64,000 bases of DNA from an uncultured Collinsella sp. (GCA_902497065.1 CABVDH010000005.1:1-64000); one strand, 5' to 3'; positions 24,403-33,952 are shown, counted from the first letter of the stretch. A program made the numbers and translations. The notes: a model not told the origin generated them from the letters alone.

Positions 24403-24864
24403 CTATTCGCCCGCCACCTTAGCGGCAATCGACGCGGCAAAGGGGTCAAACAACAAGCCGCCCACAACAACAAACGCCCAGCCGCCCGTCACAAGACGTG
24501 CCCAGCGCGAAAAATAAGGCATGCCATTGACCACGCCAAAGCCCGTCTGAAAAGCAATCTCAAACAGTCCGATAAGGCAAAAGAGCAGTGTAGCGCCCAC
24601 AACGGTTCCGCAGATGCGCGCGCCGGGAGTACCTGGCTCAAAGCCAAAAAACTCGACGCACATGCCGACGGTTTTACCAAAGGGCGGCATAAAGCTCACA
24701 ATTTGTGCAATGGCAATGGCTAAGGCAAGCTGTCCCCAAAAGCCGGTAACGCCTTGAAAATCGAGTGCAGCCTTTCCCTCGATAATCGGCAAAAACGAAC
24801 ACATGAGTAGAGGGTTGACGATACCATTGAGGATCGTCACGACGGTGCTCTTTTTCAACGTCAA
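24403..24864 (-). CDS. Small integral membrane protein of unknown function
   Basis: I do not recognise a family. The ~153-residue product has about four hydrophobic segments: around residues 8-25 (VVTILNGIVNPLLMCSFLP), 42-62, 80-105 (ICGTVVGATLLFCLIGLFEIAF) and 125-142. Short polar loops lie between them, and there is a conserved-looking PPFGKTVG segment. A TTG start at 24864 is preferred because AGGAG lies nine bases upstream; TTG at 24873 is too close to the AGGAG. It has its own terminator. It follows the MFS gene on the same strand with a ~55-bp gap. Confidence 0.65.
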   Translation of the reverse strand: MTLKKSTVVTILNGIVNPLLMCSFLPIIEGKAALDFQGVTGFWGQLALAIAIAQIVSFMPPFGKTVGMCVEFFGFEPGTPGARICGTVVGATLLFCLIGLFEIAFQTGFGVVNGMPYFSRWARLVTGGWAFVVVGGLLFDPFAASIAAKVAGE

Positions 24865-24918
24865 GTAAATCAACTCCTAGTATTTTGCCAACCGGCATCG
24901 AACAAACGGGGCATGGCA

Positions 24919-26109
24919 CTACGTAAGCGAATCGGGCGAGGGCAGAAGCGGTGACACCAGCGCCGTGGCGCCAAACAGGACGGAGCATCCCAAAAGAAGT
25001 GTTTCGTAGCTCTCGCCAATCCAGTAAGAAAGCACCACGGGAATCAAAAACGTCAATCCCAGCGAGACGGTACTCACCACACCGCCAGCGCTTCCCGCAA
25101 GGCCATCGCGCACACCGGGAAGCATGTACGGCAGCGACTGGACGACAGGCCCGGCAACGGCACTCGCGATGCCGATCGCAAACATCAGCCCCACCGATGA
25201 CTGGGAAATAAAAGCTTCCCCAGCCCACATGAGCACGCCCCCGACAACCGCCGACAAAGCCATGAATGCACGGTAGTCCTTAAACTGTGCGCGCATATAG
25301 GGGCCGACCACGCTTCCGACAATCGATCCGAGGGTTACAAACGAAGCCAGGACTCCAGCGGTTTGCGGCTCGATCGAAACCTCAAGCGCCGACACCAAAT
25401 AGCCGGAGTACGCCGTAGCCGACGCGAGGGCGACTCCAAGCAGCACCGCCACAAGCCAAATCATCGGCATCTTGGCCACCGTTCCAAAAGCGCCCGCCGT
25501 CGGCGCGGAGTCACCGGAGGCGTCATCGCTTGCTGCACGCACGGCGTCCGCCGACGGCGCGACAAGCAGCCACAGCAGCCCAAATACCGCAAACAAGACA
25601 GCGGCGAGCACGTATGCCTGCCCAGCCGCCGCAAAGAGAGGAGACGTCGCAAGCGAGCAGGCGATGCCGGCGGAGCCCGCCGCATAAAACCACCCCATGG
25701 CGCGATCAGTGTCATCGCCAAAAGCAGGTCCCAACACCTTCAACGCAATGGCGTTGATGACGCAGGGCGCCGCACCCAACAGCACGCTCGCCGCGAACAG
25801 CGCCGTAAACGAGGAACACGCGACGCGCGCAACCGCCGCGGCCGCAGAGACCGCCGATGCGAAAAGCACGAGCGCCTTCACGCCGCGGCGATCGGCACAA
25901 ACACCTGCCGGCATACCAAACACCACGGCAGGAATAAACGGGGCAAACAGGACGGCCGAAAACTCGGCAGACGACAACCGCAGGCTCGACACAACCATGT
26001 GCGCCAACCCCGACACCTGGTACTGCGCATAGTTGGCGGCAAACACGATGCCGCACACCACAAACAGCAACGCGTACTTCTCGACCGTCCCTTTGCTCAC
26101 GTCAATCAC
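24919..26109 (-). CDS. Major facilitator superfamily transporter (first of two paralogs)
   Basis: A 396-residue transporter with 12 predicted helices. The N terminus FVVCGIVFAANYAQYQVSGLAHMV and the loop FGMPAGVCADRRGVKALVLF are the MFS motif A region (G-x3-D-R-x-G). It is clearly similar in plan to the MFS protein at 27764, and both flank the amidohydrolase gene. It starts at GTG 26109, 5 bp after the amidohydrolase stop, so translation is likely coupled. The substrate is unknown; context suggests import or export of the amide substrate or its product. Confidence 0.88.
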   Translation of the reverse strand: MIDVSKGTVEKYALLFVVCGIVFAANYAQYQVSGLAHMVVSSLRLSSAEFSAVLFAPFIPAVVFGMPAGVCADRRGVKALVLFASAVSAAAAVARVACSSFTALFAASVLLGAAPCVINAIALKVLGPAFGDDTDRAMGWFYAAGSAGIACSLATSPLFAAAGQAYVLAAVLFAVFGLLWLLVAPSADAVRAASDDASGDSAPTAGAFGTVAKMPMIWLVAVLLGVALASATAYSGYLVSALEVSIEPQTAGVLASFVTLGSIVGSVVGPYMRAQFKDYRAFMALSAVVGGVLMWAGEAFISQSSVGLMFAIGIASAVAGPVVQSLPYMLPGVRDGLAGSAGGVVSTVSLGLTFLIPVVLSYWIGESYETLLLGCSVLFGATALVSPLLPSPDSLT

Positions 26110-26114
26110 CCTAA

Positions 26115-27761
26115 CTACGCCTCGTCCTTGCGATAGACAATACGCCCATCGAATATGGTCGTTTCGATCTCCAGCTCGCGAATCGCCATCGGGTCCATCT
26201 CAAACGGGTTATCCGACAGGATAACGATGTCGGCCAGCTTGCCGGCGGCAAGACTGCCCAGACGGCGCTCGAATCCCTCGACGTAGGCAGAGCCGAGCGT
26301 ATGTGCCTGAAGCGTCTCGCCAAGCGTCAGGGCATTCTCGCGGAAATAGCCCTCCGCTGGATGCCCATCGAACTCGCTGCGCGTCACCGCGGCATATACG
26401 GTGTCGATGGGATCGATCGACATGACCGCAGGCCAGTCGGTACCAAGGCCCAAATGGATTCCGCCGTCGGCCTCCTCCCGGTAGCGCCACATGTGGCTCA
26501 TGCGCTCCTCGCCGAGCGAGCCCTCGTACACGCCCTGGCCAAGGCCTCCAATGGGATGCTGCGGCTGAATCGCCGCGTTGATACCCAGGCGCTTCATGCG
26601 AGCGATGTCCTCAAACTGCAGGTTATCGGTGTGCTCGATGGCAAAACGCGTTCCCTTGTTGCCGCACACCTCCTCGGCGCGCTCGACAGCATCGATGATC
26701 ATCGTGGCCGAAGCATCGCCAATGGCATGGATGCGGACATCAAAGCCGTTTTTGTCGGCCTCGAGCACCATGCGGTCGAGCACCTCCTGGTTGCACGCCG
26801 GCTCGCCGCGGAAGTCCTTGCCCATGGGGGCGTTGAGATACGGCTCGTGCATGTATGCCGTGTAGGCCTCGGGGCAGCCGTCCAGGATGTACTTAAGGCC
26901 CGCCATGCGCACGCGCTCGCCATGATGGCGCGCCCTCAGAGTCTGCGACTCCGCCATGGGAGCATCGAGCGCGGGGTAATAGCTAATGCGTAGTGTGCTG
27001 AGGCCCTCGTTTGCCAGTCGGTCGTAAATGTCGTACACGCCAGGCGTGGTCACGCCCAAGGGGTACATATCGCCGATCGAAGTGATGCCGAGCCTGTTAA
27101 ACTTGCGCATCGACTTGAGCAGCGAAGCATCGAGGTCCGGCTTGTTGAGCACCACATCAAGCAGAATGTTCGTCGCCTGGGGCTCGGACAGAAAGCCGTT
27201 GGGCTCGCCGTTGTCAAAGTGGCGGATGAGGCCGCCCTCGGGCGTCGGGGTGTTACGGTCGATGCCGACCGCTTTGAGCGCGGCGGTATTGCACCAAACC
27301 ACGTGCATCGAAAAGTCCGAAAGCACAATCGGGCGATCGATGTCGAGTGCATCGAGGCTACGACAGTCGGGGTCGGTCGGGTCCTCCCATGCGGGCGAAT
27401 ACCAGCCCTGGCCGTAGATCCACGGGTTGTCGGGGTGCTCAGCGGCAAACTTCGCCACGGCATCGACGCAGGCCCGCTCGCTCGGCAGGAACATCAAATC
27501 GCAGCAGAAGTCCTCGTCCTTTTGGATGGAACCGAGCGCAAAGTGCATGTGCGAATCGTTGAATCCGGGCATGACCAGCTTGTTGCCCGCATCAATCACC
27601 TCGGTATCGGGGCCGACAAACGGCTGCACCTTGTCGGGTGCGCCCACGGCGACGATCTCGTTGCCGCGAACCGCGACGCATCCCGCATGAGGCTCAAGCT
27701 CCTCCGCCGTAAACAGCGCCGTGGTCTTAATGACGATGTCGGCAGGAACCACCGTCTCCAT
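26115..27761 (-). CDS. YtcJ-type metal-dependent amidohydrolase
   Basis: A 548-residue amidohydrolase (amidohydrolase_3/YtcJ family). The N-terminal beta domain contains ALFTAEELEPHAGCVAV. VMPGFNDSHMHFALGS carries the metal-binding HxH. Later come VRIHAIGDAS, RFAIEHTDNLQ (His ligands) and LGLGTDWPAVMSIDP (catalytic Asp). The end (GSLAAGKLADIVILSDNPFEM) returns to the beta domain typical of deacetylases. Enzymes of this group hydrolyse C-N bonds in N-formyl, imide or urea-like compounds; the substrate is not predictable. It sits between two MFS genes (gaps 2 and 5 bp) and forms one transcription unit with them. Confidence 0.92.
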   Translation of the reverse strand: METVVPADIVIKTTALFTAEELEPHAGCVAVRGNEIVAVGAPDKVQPFVGPDTEVIDAGNKLVMPGFNDSHMHFALGSIQKDEDFCCDLMFLPSERACVDAVAKFAAEHPDNPWIYGQGWYSPAWEDPTDPDCRSLDALDIDRPIVLSDFSMHVVWCNTAALKAVGIDRNTPTPEGGLIRHFDNGEPNGFLSEPQATNILLDVVLNKPDLDASLLKSMRKFNRLGITSIGDMYPLGVTTPGVYDIYDRLANEGLSTLRISYYPALDAPMAESQTLRARHHGERVRMAGLKYILDGCPEAYTAYMHEPYLNAPMGKDFRGEPACNQEVLDRMVLEADKNGFDVRIHAIGDASATMIIDAVERAEEVCGNKGTRFAIEHTDNLQFEDIARMKRLGINAAIQPQHPIGGLGQGVYEGSLGEERMSHMWRYREEADGGIHLGLGTDWPAVMSIDPIDTVYAAVTRSEFDGHPAEGYFRENALTLGETLQAHTLGSAYVEGFERRLGSLAAGKLADIVILSDNPFEMDPMAIRELEIETTIFDGRIVYRKDEA

Positions 27762-27763
27762 GA

Positions 27764-28975
27764 TTACTCGCCGTCCTTAGCAGCGGCAGCCTGCATAGCC
27801 TTGCGGCCGAGCTCGGGCAGGAAGAAGACCGGCACCACGGAAAGCAGGAAGCAGAGGCTCTCGAGGCCCATGTTCATGGTGTAGTCGGCGCCGGCGACAG
27901 CGGAGATGCCGATGGGCAGGAAGTAGCTCATGAGCAGGGAGATGGTGCCGACGATGCCGCCAGCGGAACCGGCGTACGTGTCACCGATCTCGGGAAGCAG
28001 AACCGGCATGGACTGCATGATCGGGCCGTTGATTGCAGTGAAGAAGCCGTTGATGACCAGGATCGCCCACAGCAGGAAGCCGACGGGGGTGTACCACGTC
28101 ACGAACATCGAGATAGCGCCGATGAGCGTGGTGACGATGAGGAAACCCTTGAACTTGCCAAGCTTGTCGCAAAAAGCAGGACCCACGATGCAGCCGAAGA
28201 AGCTGCCGACGGTGACGATGGCGGCCATGAAACCGGCGGTAGCGGCATCGATGCCCTTGCCAAGCTGAAGCGCCTGGGGCAGGAAGCCGGCATAGGCAGT
28301 GGTGGAGGCGAGGCCAAAGCCAACGCCGATGGAGATCAGCCACACGCCGGGGCTCTTGCTGGCGACCTTGAGGTAGTCGAGCACGGGCTCGGGCTCGGGA
28401 AGCGGCTGACCCTCGGGCACGTCACGGTCGAGTACGATCCAAAGAACCCAGGAGATGGTCATGGCGACAGCGGCAACCATGTAGGAGTTGAAAACGCTGC
28501 CGAACATGCCGGCGCAGATCTGGGCGACGACGATGGCGACGCACGAAGCGGCGTAGAACAAGCCCATGGCAAAGCCGGTCTGCTCGCGGAACCACGTGCC
28601 GAGCACCTTGATGAGGTTGGCGTTGAGCGCCGAGATGCCCATGCCGATCAGGAACATCGACGCCATCTGCATCGTGAACGAGTCGAGCGTAAAGCAGCGG
28701 AGGAAGCCGCCGGCAACCGAAATTGCGGTGCAGACCGTAACGACCTTCTTGGAACCGATGCGGTCACCGAGGGCGCCCAGCGGAATCGAGAAGAAAACGG
28801 CGGTAAGCATGGGGACGAGGAACAGCATCGAGAAGCCAACGGTATCGATGTTGAGCATCGGCATGACCTCGACGGCAAGCGCCGAGACCTGATACTGCAT
28901 GTAGTTAGCCATAAAGCACAGCAAGCAAACGACCGAAACGATTGCCCAGCGCCATGAAGGAAGTTTCTCTTCCAT
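27764..28975 (-). CDS. Major facilitator superfamily transporter (second paralog)
   Basis: A 403-residue, 12-helix transporter. FMANYMQYQVSALAVEVMPML near the start parallels FAANYAQYQVSGLAHMVVSSL in the partner MFS protein. Motif A is IPLGALGDRIGSKKVVTV. A PEPEPVLDYL-type cytoplasmic loop divides the halves. ATG 28975 is preceded by AAAGGAG at 6 bases; the longer upstream frame is unlikely to be used. It is the first gene of the MFS-amidohydrolase-MFS operon, divergent from the LuxR regulator. Confidence 0.9.
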   Translation of the reverse strand: MEEKLPSWRWAIVSVVCLLCFMANYMQYQVSALAVEVMPMLNIDTVGFSMLFLVPMLTAVFFSIPLGALGDRIGSKKVVTVCTAISVAGGFLRCFTLDSFTMQMASMFLIGMGISALNANLIKVLGTWFREQTGFAMGLFYAASCVAIVVAQICAGMFGSVFNSYMVAAVAMTISWVLWIVLDRDVPEGQPLPEPEPVLDYLKVASKSPGVWLISIGVGFGLASTTAYAGFLPQALQLGKGIDAATAGFMAAIVTVGSFFGCIVGPAFCDKLGKFKGFLIVTTLIGAISMFVTWYTPVGFLLWAILVINGFFTAINGPIMQSMPVLLPEIGDTYAGSAGGIVGTISLLMSYFLPIGISAVAGADYTMNMGLESLCFLLSVVPVFFLPELGRKAMQAAAAKDGE

Positions 28976-29108
28976 GATGACTCCTTTGGTTAGTCGAGCA
29001 TTCAGACAGTTTGGAGAGCCGGGCCCTGGCTCTTCGGTGCCCTCATTTTGCGATTGACCCCTCGCCGAAACCATTCGGCATCCGGCTTATCATCATGCGA
29101 AAAAAGGA

Positions 29109-29121
29109 GTAGTATCACTAC
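29109..29121. promoter_or_regulatory. GTAGT-ATC-ACTAC dyad between the MFS and LuxR genes
   Basis: A 13-bp palindrome in the 200-bp divergent promoter region between the LuxR-type gene (29176, plus) and the MFS operon (28975, minus). A LuxR-type dimer could bind it. This rests on position and symmetry only. Confidence 0.35.
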
Positions 29122-29175
29122 GCTAAATAGCTAAAACGCCAGCTTAAACCCTACGCAATCTCATCGGAGGTCATC

Positions 29176-29958
29176 TTGAGCTTTCTGTCCGATTCCGAGT
29201 GGCTCTGCTTAAACGATCTTGTGCTTTCGATTAATTCCATCGACAACGACCGGGAATTCCGGTCGACCGTCCTCAAGAAGTTGCGTTTTCTTATCCCCTA
29301 CGAGTCGGCGGCGTTTTTCCTGAGCGATCTTTCCAAAGACCTCGTTTCCACCCCGCAGGAATGGAAGACGCGCGTCTTTCTCGACCCGCTCGGCATCGAC
29401 GTCCCCGCCGGGATGCTCGAGCGTTACACCGAAGAGTATTGGCAACAGGATACGATCGTCGCGCATCGCAACCTCACGCGCTCGACGGTGCTGCGCGAAT
29501 CCGACCAGCTCAGCCCCGGCGATATCGAGAGTAGCTATATGAAGGACTACCTTGGCGGCCGTCATGTCGTCAACGTGAGTTTCTTTAACGATGAGGGCTT
29601 TTTGGGATCGCTCAATCTCAATCGCAAAAAAGAGGAGGGCGACTTCACCGACCGCGAAGTCCAGATTCTGGAGCTGATCGAGCCCCACCTTACCAATCGC
29701 CTATCCAAATGGCGCGTCCGGGCCAACCGCAGCTCATCCGAGGTAGTGTTCGCCCACGACTACGATGTCTCGGCACGCGAAATCGACGTATGCCGCTGTG
29801 TGCTATCGGGCATGGACAACGCGGCCATTGCCGAAGAGCTCTGTATCAGCACCGGCACCGTTAAAAAGCACCTGGAGAATATCTTTCGAAAGACGCAGGT
29901 CAACAGCCGCGTTGGGCTCATGGCGCTCCTTCAGCAGTACACGGCACTCAAACAGTAA
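29176..29958 (+). CDS. LuxR-family transcriptional regulator
   Basis: A 260-residue regulator. The first ~180 residues look like a GAF/autoinducer-type sensory domain (LKKLRFLIPYESAAFFLSD, later LGSLNLNRKKEEGDFTDREVQILELIEPHL). The C-terminal LuxR HTH is complete: DVSAREIDVCRCVLSGMDNA, IAEELCISTGTVKKHLENIF, then KTQVNSRVGL. The start is TTG at 29176 with CGGAGG seven bases upstream. Divergent orientation suggests that it controls the MFS-amidohydrolase-MFS operon. The ligand is unknown. It faces the convergent ecfA gene 26 bp after its stop. Confidence 0.92.
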   Translation: MSFLSDSEWLCLNDLVLSINSIDNDREFRSTVLKKLRFLIPYESAAFFLSDLSKDLVSTPQEWKTRVFLDPLGIDVPAGMLERYTEEYWQQDTIVAHRNLTRSTVLRESDQLSPGDIESSYMKDYLGGRHVVNVSFFNDEGFLGSLNLNRKKEEGDFTDREVQILELIEPHLTNRLSKWRVRANRSSSEVVFAHDYDVSAREIDVCRCVLSGMDNAAIAEELCISTGTVKKHLENIFRKTQVNSRVGLMALLQQYTALKQ

Positions 29959-29984
29959 GCCCAAGCGCGGCGACGTCGATGCAT

Positions 29985-31436
29985 CTACGCCCTATAGAGC
30001 ACGTTGTCGGCAAAGAAGTCTGCCGGCGGCTCCATGCAGGCAATCTCGCCGTCGAACATCATGGCGACGTCGTCGGCAACCTGCTCGGCAAAGTCCAAGT
30101 CATGCGTAGCCATGATGACGGTGCCGCCTGTCTGCGCGTGGTCGCACAGGGCGTGGGCGATGATGCGGCGGCTGGCCAGGTCCAGCCCCTTGGTTGGTTC
30201 ATCGAGCAATAGCAGTTCGGGGCCGATCAGCAGCAGCTTTGCCAGCGCGAGCAGTTGGCGCTGTCCGCCCGAAAGATCGTACGGATGACGCGCCTCGAGG
30301 CTATCGAGCCCCAATCGGACAGCGAACTCACGCGCTGCGGACTCGTCGTATCCGCAGGTCGAAGCCCATTCCATCAGCTCGTCGCGCACCGTTTCGGCGA
30401 CCAGCAATGCCTTGGGGTTTTGCGGCAGCAATGCCGCCGAAGCCGCCCCGCGCACCATGCGTCCGCGCTGCAGCTTAGCCGTCTTGGCCAGCACCGAGAG
30501 CATCGTCGACTTTCCGCAGCCGTTACCGCCCACGATCGCATGCACCGCGCCGGCCGAAAACGCCACATCGAGCCCGCGCAGCACCCATCCGGCCGCACGG
30601 TCGTAGCGAAACCAGCCCTCGCGGATAGCCGCCGCACCCGTCGCTGCCCCCTGCGCGGGCTGGCAAGAGTCCAAAGTCAAAAGTCCCTCGCGACCGCCCA
30701 AACTCGTCAGGTCCGCCACTTCGCGCACGCGGCTGTCCTCAATCCGATACGCGCACGTCGCGTATTCGAGCATCGGGCGCGGCTGGTGCGTTGCCACAAC
30801 AACCGTACGGCCCAACTCGCGATTCACGCGAAACAGCGCATGCAGAAAATTTTTCTCGGCAACGGGATCCAGTTGGGACGTGGGTTCGTCGAGCAGCAGC
30901 ACGCGCGGGCGCAACGCCAGCACAGCTGCCAGCGACAGCAGCTGCTTGCGTCCGCCCGAAAGCGTATCGGTATCGCGATGAAGCCAGTCCTCCAGACCAA
31001 AGAAATAGCTGGTCTCGGCAACACGGCGGCGCATCTCGTCGCGCGACACACCCAGATTCTCTAGGCCAAACGCCATCTCGTGCCACACGGTCTCGCACAC
31101 AATCTGGTTTTCGGGATCCTGGAACACGTAGCCCACGCGCTCCGCAGACGCGCGCACGTCCATGTCGGCAACGCTCTCGCCCAGCACGAGCAGTTCGCCA
31201 GCGCGCTCGCCCGCCGGAGCGATCTCGGGCTTGAGCAGCGAGAGCAGCGTCGACTTACCCGATCCGGTACCGCCAACAAGCAGCGCAAATGCACCTTGGG
31301 GAACAGACCAGTCGAGCCCCTCGAGCACCGCGGCATCAGCCCCGGGGTAGGCAAAGCTCAGGCTCCGCACCTCAATCGCCGGCATATCCGGGCCGCACGC
31401 CGCGCCCGACACCGGGCCCCTATCCAACCGAGCCAT
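29985..31436 (-). CDS. ecfA: ECF transporter fused A-A' ATPase
   Basis: A 483-residue protein with two complete ABC ATPase domains, equivalent to EcfA plus EcfA'. Domain 1: Walker A GGTGSGKSTL (about 55-64), signature LSGGRKQLL, Walker B RVLLLDEPTSQLDP. Domain 2: Walker A GGNGCGKSTM (about 300), LSGGQRQLL, ELLLLDEPTKGLDL. It energises vitamin uptake by S components. The ATG overlaps the ecfT stop (ATGA), so the pair is translationally coupled. The nearest S component lies at 23580, in a separate unit. Confidence 0.94.
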   Translation of the reverse strand: MARLDRGPVSGAACGPDMPAIEVRSLSFAYPGADAAVLEGLDWSVPQGAFALLVGGTGSGKSTLLSLLKPEIAPAGERAGELLVLGESVADMDVRASAERVGYVFQDPENQIVCETVWHEMAFGLENLGVSRDEMRRRVAETSYFFGLEDWLHRDTDTLSGGRKQLLSLAAVLALRPRVLLLDEPTSQLDPVAEKNFLHALFRVNRELGRTVVVATHQPRPMLEYATCAYRIEDSRVREVADLTSLGGREGLLTLDSCQPAQGAATGAAAIREGWFRYDRAAGWVLRGLDVAFSAGAVHAIVGGNGCGKSTMLSVLAKTAKLQRGRMVRGAASAALLPQNPKALLVAETVRDELMEWASTCGYDESAAREFAVRLGLDSLEARHPYDLSGGQRQLLALAKLLLIGPELLLLDEPTKGLDLASRRIIAHALCDHAQTGGTVIMATHDLDFAEQVADDVAMMFDGEIACMEPPADFFADNVLYRA

Positions 31437-32323
31437 CAGCCAAACCTCTTCTCATCGATCGCATGCAACACACAGGGCAGCACCATCCAGGCAGCGTACA
31501 CGGCATAGCCCAGCCACGGCGCCGGCACCGAAAGCTGCGGGTAAAACGAATACTGCGTTGTCGCGGTCCATGCCACTGCCACCGCGGCGGCACCAAACAG
31601 CGCAAGCCCCACCAGCGCGGCAGCGTCGCCGCGCCCTAGCCGATACCGCGCGTACGTCGTACGGCGCGACACAGCACCCCACCCGCGCGAGCGCATGGCA
31701 TCCGCGCGCTCAAGCGAATCTTCCATACCCCAGCCCATCAGCACGCTCGATGCCCGCAGGCGCGATCGCACGGGATCGGTGGGCGCACGCCCCGGTACAT
31801 CGATCGCGTCCTGCACCGCCAGCACCATGCGGCCGCGGCGCAAAAACTGCGGGATAAGCCGCATGCACATCGAGATCATGAGCGCGATCACCGGCGCGGC
31901 GTTGCCCAAAAGCGCAAGCACCTTGTCGTAGCCAAGCATCGACGCCGCGACCTCAAACCACAGCACGCTCGCCACAAACAGCCCGCCCATGCACAGGCCG
32001 TAAACCATGCTCTCCAGATACACCGCGCGCATGCCAATACGAAACACCTCCGTCGAGCCCGAGGCGCTAAACAGCGGATTGAGCACCGCGATGATCAAAA
32101 TCACCGGCAGCTGCCAGCGAAGCGCCCCCAACGTGCGCGCAGCACCGCGCGTCGCAAGCCCGTACGCCAGCCCGCCCGCAAGCGACAGCGCGATCAGCAC
32201 CGGCTGCATCGAGAACATGGTGAGCCCCAGCGTCAACACAATATAGAGTGCCGGCACAGCCGGATGCGACATCGAAAATGCCGCGACGGGCTCGCCGCCA
32301 AACTCCTCTTGTATGTTGTCCAC
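31436..32323 (-). CDS. ecfT: ECF transporter transmembrane (T) component
   Basis: A ~295-residue EcfT/CbiQ-family membrane protein that couples the two ATPase domains to the S component. It has several hydrophobic helices (PALYIVLTLGLTMFS; WQLPVILIIAVLNPLFS). The coupling helices show the A-R-G pattern: RLIPQFLRRGRMVLAVQDAI and RLRASSVLMGWGMEDSLERADAMRSRGWG. A GTG at 32323 is the likely start, since the upstream part of the frame is Arg/Leu-rich without family resemblance; an ATG at about residue 75 of the long frame is an alternative. It is divergent from glmU. Confidence 0.88.
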   Translation of the reverse strand: MDNIQEEFGGEPVAAFSMSHPAVPALYIVLTLGLTMFSMQPVLIALSLAGGLAYGLATRGAARTLGALRWQLPVILIIAVLNPLFSASGSTEVFRIGMRAVYLESMVYGLCMGGLFVASVLWFEVAASMLGYDKVLALLGNAAPVIALMISMCMRLIPQFLRRGRMVLAVQDAIDVPGRAPTDPVRSRLRASSVLMGWGMEDSLERADAMRSRGWGAVSRRTTYARYRLGRGDAAALVGLALFGAAAVAVAWTATTQYSFYPQLSVPAPWLGYAVYAAWMVLPCVLHAIDEKRFG

Positions 32324-32522
32324 GGGCACCCCCGTCCCCTCGCTCAAAAGACAGCTCCGCAGCACCGCCAACGCCGCACGCAAGCAGCGCAAACGCCACG
32401 ACGGCGGCACAAGCCTCAACCGCCGCAAACCAATCGCTACGCGCTCAACATATGCCTGCGGTATCATATTGCGCCGTGTATCGTTTCCAAACACACTTCT
32501 CTATAACGTAACAGGAGATCAC

Positions 32523-33935
32523 ATGGACGCAACCGCAATTATCCTCGCTGCCGGCGAGGGCACCCGCATGAAGTCGAACCACTGCAAGGTTTCGCACAAG
32601 ATCCTGGGTAAGCCCATGGTTCAGTGGATCGTCGACGCCACCATCAAGGCCGGCTGCAGCCGCGTCGTTGTCGTCATCGGCAGCCACGCCGACGAGATGC
32701 GCGCCCTCATCGACGGCGCCTATGCCAACAGCGCTACCAAGGTCGAGTGCGTCGAGCAGACCGAGCGCCTGGGCACCGGCCACGCCGTGAAGGTCGCGCT
32801 CGAGGCCTGCGGCATCGCGCAAGGCCCCGTCGTGGTGCTCAACGGCGACCTGCCGCTCATCACCACCGACACCGTCGCCAAGTTCGCGCAAACCGTCGCC
32901 ACCGGCGAGCTCGCCTGCACCGTCATGACCATGACCCCGCCCGACCCCTTCGGCTACGGCCGCATCAAGCTGGGCGCCGATGGTCAGATCGAGCGTATCA
33001 TCGAGCAGAAGGACTGCACGCCCGAGCAGGCCGCCACGTTGCTCGAGTGCAACGCCGGCTGCTACGCCTTTGACGGCGCGCAGCTCGCCGCCCACATTAA
33101 CGAGATCGGCAACGACAACGCGCAGTCCGAGTACTACCTGCCCGACATGCTCGAAATCCTCAAGGGTCACGGCCAGGCGGTCTCCATCTTCCACTGCGAT
33201 GACTACCGCGACGGCCTGGGCGTCAACAGCCGCATTCAGCTCGCGCAGCTCACCGCCATCGCGCGCGACCGCATCAACGAGCACTGGATGGCCGAGGGCG
33301 TCACGTTCATCGATCCCACGCAGGCCTGGATCGGCCCCGACGCCGTTATCGGCCGTGACACCGTCGTGTGGCCGCAGACGCACCTGATCGGCCACGTCAC
33401 CGTGGGCGAGGAGTGCCAGCTTGGCCCCAACAGCCGCCTCACCGACACCACCGTCGGCAGCGGCTGCGTCATCGATGAGACTATCGCCATCGAGGCCGTC
33501 ATCGAGAACGGCGTCGACTGCGGCCCACGCGCCTACCTGCGCCCGGGCACCCACATGCTCGACGGATCCAAGGCCGGAACGCACGTGGAGATCAAGAAGT
33601 CCACGATCGGCGAGGGCTCCAAGGTGCCGCACCTGTCCTACATCGGCGACACCACCATGGGCTCCGGCGTCAACGTGGGCGCGGGCTCCATCACCTGCAA
33701 CTACGACGGCGTGCACAAGCACAAGACCGTCATCGGCAAGGACGCCTTCATCGGTTCCGACACCATGATGGTCGCGCCCGCCCAGATCGGCGACGGCGCG
33801 CTCGTGGCCGCCGGCTCCGTCATCACCGAGCCGGTCCCGGCAGACGCACTCGGCCTGGGTCGTGCCCGTCAGGTAAACATTGAGGGCTGGGCCGCCGATT
33901 ATCGCCGCCGTCTGCACGAGGACGACGAGGTATAA
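32523..33935 (+). CDS. glmU: Bifunctional GlcNAc-1-P uridylyltransferase / GlcN-1-P acetyltransferase
   Basis: A 470-residue enzyme making UDP-GlcNAc for peptidoglycan. The N-terminal pyrophosphorylase has IILAAGEGTRMKSNHCKV (10-residue loop plus Lys) and VLNGDLPLIT; EYYLPDMLEIL and GVNSRIQLAQL mark the junction. The C-terminal left-handed beta-helix has hexapeptide repeats (TVGEECQLGPNSRLTD and NVGAGSITCNYDGVHKH), with acetyl-CoA-site residues in AGSVITEPVPADALGLGRARQ. ATG 32523 is preceded by AGGAG. The upstream extension of the frame is antisense to ecfT and not used. A terminator follows, then prs. Confidence 0.97.
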   Translation: MDATAIILAAGEGTRMKSNHCKVSHKILGKPMVQWIVDATIKAGCSRVVVVIGSHADEMRALIDGAYANSATKVECVEQTERLGTGHAVKVALEACGIAQGPVVVLNGDLPLITTDTVAKFAQTVATGELACTVMTMTPPDPFGYGRIKLGADGQIERIIEQKDCTPEQAATLLECNAGCYAFDGAQLAAHINEIGNDNAQSEYYLPDMLEILKGHGQAVSIFHCDDYRDGLGVNSRIQLAQLTAIARDRINEHWMAEGVTFIDPTQAWIGPDAVIGRDTVVWPQTHLIGHVTVGEECQLGPNSRLTDTTVGSGCVIDETIAIEAVIENGVDCGPRAYLRPGTHMLDGSKAGTHVEIKKSTIGEGSKVPHLSYIGDTTMGSGVNVGAGSITCNYDGVHKHKTVIGKDAFIGSDTMMVAPAQIGDGALVAAGSVITEPVPADALGLGRARQVNIEGWAADYRRRLHEDDEV

Positions 33936-33952
33936 CGTTTTACCAAGCATCT

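Noticed and set aside
32445..33950. 501-codon minus-strand frame antisense to glmU
   Set aside because: glmU has all catalytic motifs and a ribosome-binding site; the antisense product is Asp/Gly/Val/Leu-rich with no known fold.
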